Assembly: GCF_900106995.1 (NCBI RefSeq)
Contig: NZ_FNOK01000001.1
Span: 1-64,000, forward strand
Direction: 5' to 3'
Origin: Saccharopolyspora shandongensis
GTDB lineage: Bacteria; Actinomycetota; Actinomycetes; Mycobacteriales; Pseudonocardiaceae
DNA: 64,000 nucleotides
A model generated the notes under the pieces. That model was given only the letters and a program-made list of their open reading frames with translations, was not told where the DNA came from and made no database searches. This document shows positions 52,555 to 61,084 of this stretch, piece after piece; within the stretch, counting starts at the first letter, position 1; the number at the start of each line of letters is the position of its first letter. The position numbers and the translations under genes are program-made.

Positions 52555-52564
52555 GGAGGACCGG

Positions 52565-53374
52565 ATGCCGCAGACGCCGACCGAACCGGAGAGCATCGAT
52601 CTCGAGAAGCCCAACGCGGCTCGGGTCTACGACTACTACCTCGGCGGCAACCACAACTTCGCGATCGACCGCCAGATGGCCGAGGAGGCCATCCGGATGT
52701 GGCCGGAGCTGCCGCTGATCATGCAGGCCAACCGCGCGTTCCTGCGGCGGGCCGTCCAGCACTGCGCGGACCAGGGCATCCGCCAGTTCCTCGACCTCGG
52801 TTCGGGCATCCCGACGGTCGGCAACGTGCACGAGGTCGCCCAGCAGGCGGCGCCGGGCTCCCAGGTGGTCTACGTGGACACCGATCCGGTCGCGGTGGCC
52901 TACAGCAAGAACTTGCTGCGGGACAACCCGAATGCCTCGATCATCCGCGCGGACCTGCGCGACCCGGGGGCGGTGCTCGACTCCCCCGAGGTCGCCGAAC
53001 AGCTCGACCTCAGCCGGCCGGTGGCGCTGATGATGGTCGCGGTGCTGCACTTCGTCGGCGACGAGGCCCGGCCGTACGAGATCGTCGCCAGGTACCGGGA
53101 CGCGCTCGCGCCCGGCAGCTTCCTGGTCCTCTCGCACGCGGCCCCCGAGGGCCGGCCCGACGTGGCGTCGTCCCACGAAGACCTCTACCGCCAGCGCACG
53201 GCGACCCCGATGACCATGCGCCACAAGGCCGACGTCAAGGCGTTCTTCGCGGGCTTCGACCTGCTGGAGCCGGGCGTCGTGCCGCTGCCGCTGTGGCGTC
53301 CGGCCGCCGAGGCGGACGTCGACGAGCACCCTGAGCGCTTCACCGGCCTCGCCGGCGTCGGCCGCAAGCCCTGA
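52565..53374 (+). CDS. SAM-dependent methyltransferase (DUF574)
   Basis: This 269-residue Rossmann methyltransferase of the DUF574 family has KPNAARVYDYYLGGNHNFAIDR at the N-terminus, FLDLGSGIPTVGNVHE (motif I), VVYVDTDPVAVAYS and LHFVGDE. DUF574 members are highly multicopy in actinomycetes with unknown substrates. GAGGAGG precedes ATG. A leader hairpin touches the ribosome-binding site. Its TGA directly abuts the stop of the convergent D-aminoacylase gene. Confidence 0.88.
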   Translation: MPQTPTEPESIDLEKPNAARVYDYYLGGNHNFAIDRQMAEEAIRMWPELPLIMQANRAFLRRAVQHCADQGIRQFLDLGSGIPTVGNVHEVAQQAAPGSQVVYVDTDPVAVAYSKNLLRDNPNASIIRADLRDPGAVLDSPEVAEQLDLSRPVALMMVAVLHFVGDEARPYEIVARYRDALAPGSFLVLSHAAPEGRPDVASSHEDLYRQRTATPMTMRHKADVKAFFAGFDLLEPGVVPLPLWRPAAEADVDEHPERFTGLAGVGRKP

Positions 53375-54937
53375 TCACTCCGGCGACAGCACCGCTCCGC
53401 CGCGACGGCCGGTCGCACTGCCGTCGAGCAGCGCCGGCACGCCGTTGACCAGCACCGTCGAACAGCCCGTCGCCAGTCGCCACGGCTGCTCGAAGGTGGA
53501 GTTGTCGATGATCGCATCGGGATCGAACACGGCGATGTCGGCGGCCTTGCCCGCCGCCAGCACGCCCCGGTCGGTCAGCCGGGCGCGGGAGGCGGGCAGG
53601 GCGGTCATCTTCCGCACCGCCTCCTCGACGGTCAGCACCCCGCGCTCGCGCACATAGCGCCCGAGCACCCGCGCGTACGTGCCGAAGCTGCGCGGGTGCG
53701 GACGGCCCTCGCCCCGCTCGGTCAGGGTCCAGCCGTCGCTGGCCACCGACACCTGCGGATGCCGGAGCACCGTTTCGACGTCCGCCTCGCTCATCGCGTG
53801 ATTCACGATCGCCACGTTCGCCGCGTGCTCCTCCAGCACCCGCAGCGCCGCCTCGGCGGGATCGGTGCCCGCTCGCCGGCCGATCTCCGCGATCGACAAC
53901 CCCATGTGCGGGCTTTCCGCGCCGATCGGCAGGTCGGCGATGATCACGCCTTCCGGATCGATGTCGCGGCCGAACCTCGCGCGCAGCTCGGCGGCGATGC
54001 GCTCGCGGACGGCGGCGTCGGCGAGCCGCACCAGGAGCGCGTCCTTGCCGCCGTCGACCGCCCACGCCGACAGCCGGGACACCAGCGAGGTGCTGGAGGC
54101 GGTGTACGGGTAGACGTCGGCGGCGACGTCCACGCCCCGCCCGCGTGCCGCATCGATGAGCGCGAGGGCTTCGGCGACCTTGCCGTGGTTCTCCGGCCCC
54201 ATCGCCTTGAGGTGCGAGATCTCCAGCCGCGCACCGGAAAGCTCCGCGGCCTTGATCGCTTCGCGCACCGCGTCGAGCAACGTCGCCGCCTCGTTGCGCA
54301 TGTGCGTCGAGTACAGCAGGCCGGCCGATGCCGCCGCGGCGACCAGCGCGCGCACCTCGGCGGCGTCGGCGAACACCCCCGGCGCGTAGATCAGGCCGGT
54401 GGAGAAGCCCACGACTCCTTGCCGCGCGGCGGTTTTCACCAGCTCGCACATCCGTGCCAGCTCGTCCTCGTCCGGTGCGCGGTCGACGTCGCCGAGCACC
54501 GCGAGGCGCACCGCGTTGTGCCCGACCTGGAGCCCGACATTGAGGGCCGCGCCGTCGACGATCTCGCGGAAACCGGCCGCGTCGCGCCAGTTCCAGCTCA
54601 GCGCGCGGTCGTCGATGATGCTCGCCCGGCGGATCAGGCCCAGGTCGGTGAACGGGAACGGCGAGTGCCCGCAGTTGCCGGTGATCAGCGTCGTGACGCC
54701 CTGGTGGATCTGCGTGGCGGCGCCGGGATGTCCTTCGAGGGTGTAGTCGGCGTGCGAGTGCAGGTCGATGAAACCCGGCGCGACGACCTGCCCGGTGGCG
54801 TCGATCTCCCGCTTCCCGGCCAGCTTCTCGGTGCTGACCTCGGCGATCCGGTCGCCGACGACGCCCACGTTGCCGCGCCGGCGCGGCGCGCCGGTCCCAT
54901 CGACGAGGTCACCGCCGTTGATCACGATGTCGAACAT
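53375..54937 (-). CDS. N-acyl-D-amino-acid deacylase (D-aminoacylase)
   Basis: This 520-residue amidohydrolase has GFIDLHSHAD (metal HxH), TLITGNCGHSPFP (metal Cys), YSTHMRNEA and EISHLKAMG (metal His residues) and VASDGW (catalytic Asp), all in D-aminoacylase order. It would release D-amino acids from N-acyl forms. GGGAGAGG precedes the ATG. It is last in an operon with a transporter, an N-acylamino-acid racemase, an SIS protein and a GNAT. Confidence 0.9.
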   Translation of the reverse strand: MFDIVINGGDLVDGTGAPRRRGNVGVVGDRIAEVSTEKLAGKREIDATGQVVAPGFIDLHSHADYTLEGHPGAATQIHQGVTTLITGNCGHSPFPFTDLGLIRRASIIDDRALSWNWRDAAGFREIVDGAALNVGLQVGHNAVRLAVLGDVDRAPDEDELARMCELVKTAARQGVVGFSTGLIYAPGVFADAAEVRALVAAAASAGLLYSTHMRNEAATLLDAVREAIKAAELSGARLEISHLKAMGPENHGKVAEALALIDAARGRGVDVAADVYPYTASSTSLVSRLSAWAVDGGKDALLVRLADAAVRERIAAELRARFGRDIDPEGVIIADLPIGAESPHMGLSIAEIGRRAGTDPAEAALRVLEEHAANVAIVNHAMSEADVETVLRHPQVSVASDGWTLTERGEGRPHPRSFGTYARVLGRYVRERGVLTVEEAVRKMTALPASRARLTDRGVLAAGKAADIAVFDPDAIIDNSTFEQPWRLATGCSTVLVNGVPALLDGSATGRRGGAVLSPE

Positions 54938-54954
54938 GGGGAAACCTCTCCCGG

Positions 54955-56388
54955 TCAGCTGGTTTCGAAGAACAGGATCGCGGCGTACATCAGGCAGCAC
55001 GGCACGAGCAGCGCGAAGCCGGTCAGCAGCGTGTTCTTCAGGTTGGTGGAACGCGCCAGGCTCATCGCGCTGACCATGTTGGCGTTGGGGAACGGCCCGT
55101 AGGTGTCCGCCTTGGACGCGAACAGCAGCACCACGACCCAGGCGCCGGTGGTGACGCCGACGCTGGCCGCGAGCTCGCCGAAGACCTTGTCCAGCAACAC
55201 CACCTGCGCGGCGGTGGCGCCGGGCACGCCGACCCAGCCGAGCGCGGCGATCACCAACGCGAACACGAACGGCGGCAGGCCCCGCAGGTCGGCGCCGTAG
55301 GTGTCGAGGACGACCTGGAACGGCTGCAGCTCGTCGATCGCGGCGAACAGCACCGCCAGCAGCCAGAACAGCAGGAACACGTTCACCAGCCGCGCCGCGC
55401 CCCGGTACATCTGGGTGGCGATCTCCACCGGTCCGAGCCCGCCGGCCAGCCCGGCCACGATGCCCAGCACCGGCAGCGCGAGCAGCGGGAAGGTGGTGCC
55501 CGCGCCCGAGACGATCGCGTACGCGACGCTGGCGACCAGGACGATGCCGAACGCAGCGGTCGCGCGACCGCTGCCACGCACCGGCTTCTCGTCGGTGGCC
55601 CCGAGATCGGCGGCGTCGTACTCGTCGCCGGTGCCCTCGGTGCGCCGCTGCATCCACGGCACGATCAGCAGCCCGGCGACCAGCGACAGCACCGCCAGCG
55701 GCCCCGCCCCGTACAGCAGGTACTGCAGGTAGCCGACCTCGGCCGCGCTCATGATGGCGACGTTGGAGCCGGCGAACGGCGCGAGCGCGAGGCCCGCGCA
55801 GCCGCCGATGAACATCATCGAGGCGGTCGCGGAGCGGGTGAAGCCGAGCCGGGCGACGATCGGCAGCAGCAGCGGGGCGGCGATGGCCAGCGCACCGGCG
55901 AGGGTGCCGAGGCTCGCGACGAGGATGAGGCAGGAGACCATCACGCCGAGCGTCGCGGCGGTGCGGCTGCGGTCGCCGACCACGCGCATCACGCCGCGCA
56001 CGATGGTCGCCGCGATGCCGGTGCTGCGCAGGATCTCGCCGACCCCGGCGCCGAGCATGATCACCAGGCCGATCACGGTGACCTGCTCGCCGAGGGATTC
56101 GCCGAGCAGCTCGCCGACCGCGGCGGGCGTAGGCAGCATGATCAGCAGCGCGGAGATCACCGCCACGACGGTCGCCACGATGATGTCCATGCCGATGAGC
56201 GCGAGCACCGCGTAGAGCACGATCGGCACCAGGCCCCACAGCGTCGGCGCCTGCGCGAACGGCCCGACGGCCGCGGACAGCACGAGCCCGGCGATGGCGC
56301 TGCAGGTGATGGTCAGGGAGCGGACGCGGGACCGTCCGGCGGGGGCGTCCGCGCCCGGCGAGGCGTCGGCACTGTCCACATTGCTCAT
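54955..56388 (-). CDS. Ion-transporter-superfamily membrane protein (GntP/NhaC-like)
   Basis: This 477-residue polytopic protein has about 11-12 helices with repeated GAGVGEILRSTGIAATIV, GFTRSATASMMFIGGCAGLALAPFAGSN and LGWVGVPGATAAQVVLLDK segments, resembling gluconate/carboxylate or Na+/H+ antiporter-type carriers. Exact family is uncertain. ATGA overlap with the racemase gene and 17 nt to the D-aminoacylase start tie it to the operon, so import of N-acyl- or D-amino acids is plausible. Confidence 0.7.
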   Translation of the reverse strand: MSNVDSADASPGADAPAGRSRVRSLTITCSAIAGLVLSAAVGPFAQAPTLWGLVPIVLYAVLALIGMDIIVATVVAVISALLIMLPTPAAVGELLGESLGEQVTVIGLVIMLGAGVGEILRSTGIAATIVRGVMRVVGDRSRTAATLGVMVSCLILVASLGTLAGALAIAAPLLLPIVARLGFTRSATASMMFIGGCAGLALAPFAGSNVAIMSAAEVGYLQYLLYGAGPLAVLSLVAGLLIVPWMQRRTEGTGDEYDAADLGATDEKPVRGSGRATAAFGIVLVASVAYAIVSGAGTTFPLLALPVLGIVAGLAGGLGPVEIATQMYRGAARLVNVFLLFWLLAVLFAAIDELQPFQVVLDTYGADLRGLPPFVFALVIAALGWVGVPGATAAQVVLLDKVFGELAASVGVTTGAWVVVLLFASKADTYGPFPNANMVSAMSLARSTNLKNTLLTGFALLVPCCLMYAAILFFETS

Positions 56389-57503
56389 GAGGACTGCTTT
56401 CTGTGGGTCTGGTGGCTGTGCTGGGCGATGAAGTCCTCGTCGACTTCGACGCCGAGCCCCGGGGTGGTGGGCACGGCGACGGCCCCGTGCCGCGCGACCA
56501 GCGGCGGGAACACCACGTCGCGGGCGTAGTACTTGTCGGACGCCGAAACGTCCGATGGCAGCGTGAAACCGGGCAGGCTGGACAGCGCGACGTTGGCGAT
56601 GCGGCCGATGCCGAACTCGTGCATCCCGCCGCACCACACCGGCCAGCCCGCGTCGCGGGCCAGGTCGTGCGCGGCGACCGCAGTGGTCAGCCCGCCCATC
56701 CGGGACGCCTTGATGTTGAGGATGCGCCCGGCCCGCAGCGAGATCGCGGTGCGCAGATCGTCCAGCGTGTCGACGGATTCGTCAAGGCACACCGGGGTTT
56801 CGATGGTCTCCTGCAACTGCGCGGACGGCAGCAGCGCGCGCGGCGCGAAGGGCTGCTCGATCATGGCGAGCTCGAAGTGGTCCAGCTCGCGCAGCAGCGA
56901 CCGGTGTTCCGGGATGTCGAGGTAGGCGCCGTTGGCGTCGACGTGCAGGTTCAGCGCCGGGAACGCGGCGCGGACCTGCTTCACCGGCTCGACGTCCCAG
57001 CCCGGCGCGATCTTCAGCTTCACCCGCGGATACCCGGCGTCGACCTGCCGCTGCACCTGTTCCAGCAGTTCGTCGATGGTGCGCTCGATGCCCAGCGACA
57101 CCCCGGCCACCACGGTTTCCCGTTCGCCGCCAAGCGCTTTCGCGAGCGGTACGCCCTGCAACCGGCTCCACAGCGCCCATCCGGCGGCGTCGACACCGGC
57201 GGCGGCGAATCGGTGCCCGCGCACCTTCCCGTAGAGCTCGCCGAGCCGGCCCGGGTGCTCGACCTCGCGGCCGAGGATGGCGGGCAGCAGGTACTCGGTG
57301 GCGATCAGCCAGCTGGTCTCGACGGTGTCGGGCGCGTAGAACGGGTCGGACGGCGAGGCGATCTCGCCCCAGCCCACCGCGCCGGTCTCGTCGGTGAGCC
57401 GCACCAGGACGTGCTCCAGGTGGTCCTTGCGGTGCGAGCTGGTCTGGAAGCTGTGCTTCAGCGGAAGCCGAACGCGGTGCAGCGTCGCGCTGTCGATCTT
57501 CAC
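56385..57503 (-). CDS. N-acyl(succinyl)amino-acid racemase / o-succinylbenzoate-synthase-like enolase-superfamily enzyme
   Basis: This 372-residue enolase-superfamily protein of the MenC/NSAR group has acid-base lysines K164 (VKLKIAPG, KxK) and K265 (NIKASRMGG), and metal ligands D189 (HVDANGAY), E216 (MIEQPF) and D241 (CLDES), matching Amycolatopsis NAAAR closely in spacing. Adjacent GNAT, D-aminoacylase and M20 deacylase genes, and no menaquinone genes, argue for racemisation of N-acyl amino acids rather than menaquinone synthesis. GTG start at 57503. Confidence 0.85.
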   Translation of the reverse strand: MKIDSATLHRVRLPLKHSFQTSSHRKDHLEHVLVRLTDETGAVGWGEIASPSDPFYAPDTVETSWLIATEYLLPAILGREVEHPGRLGELYGKVRGHRFAAAGVDAAGWALWSRLQGVPLAKALGGERETVVAGVSLGIERTIDELLEQVQRQVDAGYPRVKLKIAPGWDVEPVKQVRAAFPALNLHVDANGAYLDIPEHRSLLRELDHFELAMIEQPFAPRALLPSAQLQETIETPVCLDESVDTLDDLRTAISLRAGRILNIKASRMGGLTTAVAAHDLARDAGWPVWCGGMHEFGIGRIANVALSSLPGFTLPSDVSASDKYYARDVVFPPLVARHGAVAVPTTPGLGVEVDEDFIAQHSHQTHRKQSS

Positions 57504-58174
57504 GGGTTCTCCGATTCGGGGTTGTCGGCCTCGTCCAGGTAGATGCCCAGGGAGCGGGAGAAGCGGTCCCGCTCGCCGAGACGGCGTTGGGCGCCCTTGG
57601 CGCTCGCGGTGGTCAGGGTGGCCAGCACGTGCGCGACGGCGGCGACGGCGGTCGGCGAGTCCGAATAGGACGCGCTCTCGGTGGGCACGACGATCACCGC
57701 GTCGGCGACGGCGGACAGCGGCGCGTCCTCGGCGTCGGTGACCACCACCAGCGCGCCGCCGGCGGCGGCGAACTGGCGGGCCACCTCGATGCTTTCGCGG
57801 CGGTAGCGGCGCAGCGAGAAGACGACCAGCACGTCGCTGGAGCGCACCTCGGTCAGCACGTCGATGGCCTGCACGATCCGGCCGTCGATGGTGGTCACGT
57901 TCGACAGCGACGCGCCCAGGTCGGCGGCCAGCAGGCACGCGTAGCCGAAGGACTTGCCCGCGCCCAGGATGAACCGGCGGCGGGCGCCGACCACCAGCGC
58001 GGCGGCCCGCTCCACCGATCCGTCGTGGCCGATCGACGCCATCGCCGCGTCCAGCGACCGGATCTCCTGCTCGACCACGCGCTGTTGCAAGACGGCCGCC
58101 GAGCGGCGCTGCACCCGCGCGTCGAAGCGCTGGCGGGGGCTGGCGAGGTCGCGGTTGGCGTTGCGGGCGGTCAC
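57500..58174 (-). CDS. SIS-domain protein of MurR/RpiR type lacking the HTH
   Basis: This 224-residue protein has an SIS sugar-isomerase-type domain: RRFILGAGKSFGYACLLAADL, VVFSLRRYRRESIEVARQFAAAGGALVVVTD. The N-terminal part begins with ASPRQRF, the linker that in RpiR regulators follows the HTH_6 DNA-binding domain; the ~75-residue HTH itself is missing. GTG 58174 overlaps the GNAT stop. It may be an effector-binding partner, a non-DNA-binding regulator or a truncated repressor. Confidence 0.75.
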   Translation of the reverse strand: MTARNANRDLASPRQRFDARVQRRSAAVLQQRVVEQEIRSLDAAMASIGHDGSVERAAALVVGARRRFILGAGKSFGYACLLAADLGASLSNVTTIDGRIVQAIDVLTEVRSSDVLVVFSLRRYRRESIEVARQFAAAGGALVVVTDAEDAPLSAVADAVIVVPTESASYSDSPTAVAAVAHVLATLTTASAKGAQRRLGERDRFSRSLGIYLDEADNPESENP

Positions 58175-58956
58175 GTTCGGCTCCGATCGTCGGTCGGTGG
58201 GGCGAACCAGTAAACCGAGGTCTCCGCCGAGACCGGACGGCAGGACCGGGCGACGAGCCCGCGCGCCAGGAACTCGTGGAAACCCGCCCGCACCGCGGCG
58301 CGCACGGCGGCGTCCTCGGCCGGGTCCAGCAGCGTCGGATCGGTCGGCAGCGCGAGCCACCCGTGCGCGCCCCGCTGCTGCCCGCGGCCCCAGTCGGCGC
58401 GGGTGACGGGCGGGTTCGGGCCGGGCGGCGCGGCCGGGGCGGGCGGCCGTTCGAGATCCCACTCGACGACCACCCGGTCCGAGCGCTCGTGCAGGTAGAA
58501 GTCGTCGACGTACCAGCGGCCGGACGCGCCGAGGACGTCCAGGTTGAAGTGCGCGTTGCGGGAGATCAGCGGGTCGTAGGACCAGCGCATGAAGCGCATG
58601 CCGGTGTCGCGCGCGACGGCCGCCTGCGCCTGCTTCAGCCGGCGGCCCAGCCCGAGGCCCTGGCTCTCCGGCGCGACGACCGCGGCCTGCGAGTAGTGGT
58701 ACATGCCTTCTTCGTCGCCGCCCCGCATCCCGTAGGCGAAGCCGAGCAGGGTGCCGTCGGCGGCGACGGCACCGACGGCGGAGCCGCCGTTGCGCAGCAG
58801 CCCGGTCAGCAGCGGCGGGCTCAGCCCGACGTCGGGATTCCGGTAGCCGAAGACGCGCCGGTACAGCGCGGCGGCCTGCCGCTGCAGCTCGGCGGTGTCC
58901 AGGTTCTGCACGACGAAGTCGCCGGCCAGGACAGCCGATTCCGGTCCGCGCCCCAC
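58171..58956 (-). CDS. GNAT acyltransferase, COG3375-like
   Basis: This 261-residue protein has a GNAT fold with the acyl-CoA site ESQGLGLGRRLKQAQ and the block MRWSYDPLISRNAHFNLDVLGASGRWYVDDFY, characteristic of the COG3375 group. In Geobacillus-type NSAR pathways a GNAT of this kind N-succinylates D-amino acids before racemisation. GTG 58956 follows GGAGGAG. It is first in the minus-strand operon and divergent from the M20 gene. Confidence 0.82.
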   Translation of the reverse strand: MGRGPESAVLAGDFVVQNLDTAELQRQAAALYRRVFGYRNPDVGLSPPLLTGLLRNGGSAVGAVAADGTLLGFAYGMRGGDEEGMYHYSQAAVVAPESQGLGLGRRLKQAQAAVARDTGMRFMRWSYDPLISRNAHFNLDVLGASGRWYVDDFYLHERSDRVVVEWDLERPPAPAAPPGPNPPVTRADWGRGQQRGAHGWLALPTDPTLLDPAEDAAVRAAVRAGFHEFLARGLVARSCRPVSAETSVYWFAPPTDDRSRT

Positions 58957-59081
58957 GACTCCTCCTCGCCCGGCGCATCGGGATGAACACCCGCAGCGAC
59001 CGAACATATGAAACGTAACTTGGACAAGATGAGTCGCTTAGTCCTTTTTGTCAACAGGGTTGTCTCGCCGGATCTCAAGTT

Positions 59082-59094
59082 ATACGTTCCGTAT
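59082..59094. promoter_or_regulatory. Candidate operator before M20 gene
   Basis: ATACG-TTC-CGTAT is a perfect dyad 2 nt before the M20 GTG. A related ACGTAACTTG element at 59013-59022 is mirrored by CAAGTTATACGT at 59076-59087, giving a larger inverted arrangement across the divergent promoter region. The dyad overlaps a TATACG -10-like box at 59081-59086. Confidence 0.5.
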
Positions 59095-59096
59095 CC

Positions 59097-60230
59097 GTGA
59101 CTGATGCGTTGATCGATGCCCGGCCCGCCGACGCCGCGCGGATGCGCGACCGGCTGCACCGCTACGTCCGGCTGGAGACGCCGAGCGGCCATGCGCCCGC
59201 GCTCGACGCCCTGCTCGACCTGCTGGAGCAGCGCTACGCCGAGCTCGGTGCCCGCACCGAACGACACGCGCACGCCACCGGCGCGAACCTGCTCGCGCAC
59301 TTCCCCGGCACCGGCGGCAGGCAGGGCGAACGGCCGATCCTGTGCCTGGGGCACCACGACACGGTGTGGCCGGCCGGCGCGCTCGACGGCGCGGTGCCGT
59401 GGCTGGAGCGCGACGGCCGGATCCACGGGCCGGGCGTCTACGACATGAAGGGCGGGCTCGTCGTCTTCGAGACCGCCGTGGAAATGCTTGCCCGGGCCGC
59501 CCACCGGCCGATCACGATGATCGTGGTGGCCGACGAGGAGGTCGGCTCGCCATCGGCGCGCGAACTGATCGCCGAGCACTGCGCGGACGCGGTGGCGGCG
59601 CTCGGCTTCGAGCCGCCGCACCCGGACGGCGCGGTGAAGACCGCCCGCTGGGGCAGCACCCGCGCGCGCATCCGCGTGACCGGCCGGGAATCGCACGCGG
59701 CGCTGGCGCCGGAGGACGGCGCGTCGGCGATCGAGGAGCTGATCGACCAGCTGCTGGCCGTGCGCCGGATCGCGGCGGCGCACCCGGACATGCTGTGCAA
59801 CGTCGGCACCATCGCCGGCGGCGGCCGGACCAACGTGGTCCCGGGCGAGGCATGGTGCGAGATCGGCATGCGCTTCACCGACACCTCGACCGAACGCGCC
59901 GTGCTGGCGGCCCTGCGGGACCTGAGCCCGATCCGCCCCGGCGCCACCGTCACCGCAGAGATCCTCACCAGCCGTCCGGTGTGGACGGATCCGGGGCCCG
60001 GCGAACTCGCCGAAACGCTGGCCCGCGCGGCACGAGCGGTCGGGCAGGAGGCCTCGGGCCGCCCGGCCGCGGGAGCGGCGGACACCAATCTGACGGGATC
60101 CCTCGGCGTTCCCAGCCTCGACGGCCTCGGCCCGGTCGGCCGCGGCGCCCACGCCCCGGACGAGCAGATCGTCGCGGCCTCCCTACCGGAGCGAGCAGCC
60201 CTCGTGGCCTCGCTGCTCGCCCACCTGTGA
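59097..60230 (+). CDS. M20-family N-acyl-L-amino-acid deacylase/peptidase
   Basis: This 377-residue M20 enzyme has GHHDTVW, GVYDMKGG, ADEEVGS (catalytic Glu pair) and C-terminal GRGAHAPDEQ. It would hydrolyse N-acyl-L-amino acids produced by the racemase. The GTG has no Shine-Dalgarno and a TATACG box ends 10 nt upstream, so a leaderless transcript is likely. It is divergent from the GNAT/SIS/racemase operon and ends before a 34-bp palindrome. Confidence 0.85.
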   Translation: MTDALIDARPADAARMRDRLHRYVRLETPSGHAPALDALLDLLEQRYAELGARTERHAHATGANLLAHFPGTGGRQGERPILCLGHHDTVWPAGALDGAVPWLERDGRIHGPGVYDMKGGLVVFETAVEMLARAAHRPITMIVVADEEVGSPSARELIAEHCADAVAALGFEPPHPDGAVKTARWGSTRARIRVTGRESHAALAPEDGASAIEELIDQLLAVRRIAAAHPDMLCNVGTIAGGGRTNVVPGEAWCEIGMRFTDTSTERAVLAALRDLSPIRPGATVTAEILTSRPVWTDPGPGELAETLARAARAVGQEASGRPAAGAADTNLTGSLGVPSLDGLGPVGRGAHAPDEQIVAASLPERAALVASLLAHL

Positions 60231-60235
60231 CCTGC

Positions 60236-60269
60236 GGGGTGTGCAGTTTCAATTGAAACTGCACACCCC
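60236..60269. terminator. 34-bp perfect palindrome between convergent genes
   Basis: The sequence is perfectly self-complementary for 17 bp each side of 60252/60253, with core GTTTCAATTGAAAC and GGGGTGT/ACACCCC ends. It lies 5 nt after the M20 stop and 38 nt from the stop of the convergent SDR. It is probably a hairpin terminator, sharing its core with 16835-16852. Confidence 0.7.
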
Positions 60270-60307
60270 ACCCGCGAGGCGCACGTCCACAGCAGGACGG
60301 CGCCGCG

Positions 60308-61084
60308 TCAGACGGCGAGGCGGGCCGTGAGGCCGCCGTCGACGAGGAGGGTCGTGCCGGTGATCGCGCTGGCCTCCGGGGACGCCAGGAAGGCGATCGC
60401 CGACGCCACCTCCGCCGGCTCGATCACCCGGCCGATCAGGTGCTGGGCGCCCCACTCCGCGAACGCCCGCTCGGTGTCGCCGCCGGCGAACTGGCGGGCG
60501 CTGTCCTCCAGCATCGCCGTGCGCACCGAGCCCGGCGCCACGCAGTTGACCCGGATGCCGTCCGGGCCGTGGTCGATCGCCATCGTCTTCGTCAGCGCCA
60601 CCAGCCCCGCCTTGCTCGCCGAGTAGCTGGCCACCAGCGGCTGGCTGGCGAACGCCTGCGCCGAGGAGACCGACACGATCGCTCCGCCGCCGCGCGTGCG
60701 CATCACCGGGATCACGTGCTTGGCCAGCAGGAACAGGCCCCGGACGTTGGTCTCCACGACCGCGTCCCAGTCGGCCTCCGGGGAGTCCACCACCTGGCCG
60801 TACTTCACGATTCCCGCGCACTGCACCAGCACGTCGATCCCGCCGAGCCCATCGGCCACCGCGCGCACCGCCGACTCCACCGAGCCCGCGTCGCGGATGT
60901 CGCACGCCACCGCCGTCGCGGTGCCGCCGGCGGCGGCGATCTCCGCCGCCACCCGGGCCGCCGCGGCGCCGTCGAGGTCGGTCACGCCGACCGCCGCGCC
61001 GCGTTCGGCCAGCAGCCGCGCCGTCGCCGCGCCGATTCCGCTGCCCGCGCCCGAAACCAGCGCGGCCTTGCCGTCGAACGTCAT
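60308..61084 (-). CDS. SDR-family oxidoreductase
   Basis: This 258-residue classical SDR has VSGAGSGIGAA, VQCAGI in the NNAG position, SVSSAQ with Ser, YSASKAG (catalytic Tyr-Lys) and ASAITGTTLLVDGG. ATG overlaps the stop of the upstream epimerase-like gene. It is last in a four-gene minus-strand operon with CaiB, enoyl-CoA hydratase and the epimerase-like protein. Confidence 0.9.
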   Translation of the reverse strand: MTFDGKAALVSGAGSGIGAATARLLAERGAAVGVTDLDGAAAARVAAEIAAAGGTATAVACDIRDAGSVESAVRAVADGLGGIDVLVQCAGIVKYGQVVDSPEADWDAVVETNVRGLFLLAKHVIPVMRTRGGGAIVSVSSAQAFASQPLVASYSASKAGLVALTKTMAIDHGPDGIRVNCVAPGSVRTAMLEDSARQFAGGDTERAFAEWGAQHLIGRVIEPAEVASAIAFLASPEASAITGTTLLVDGGLTARLAV

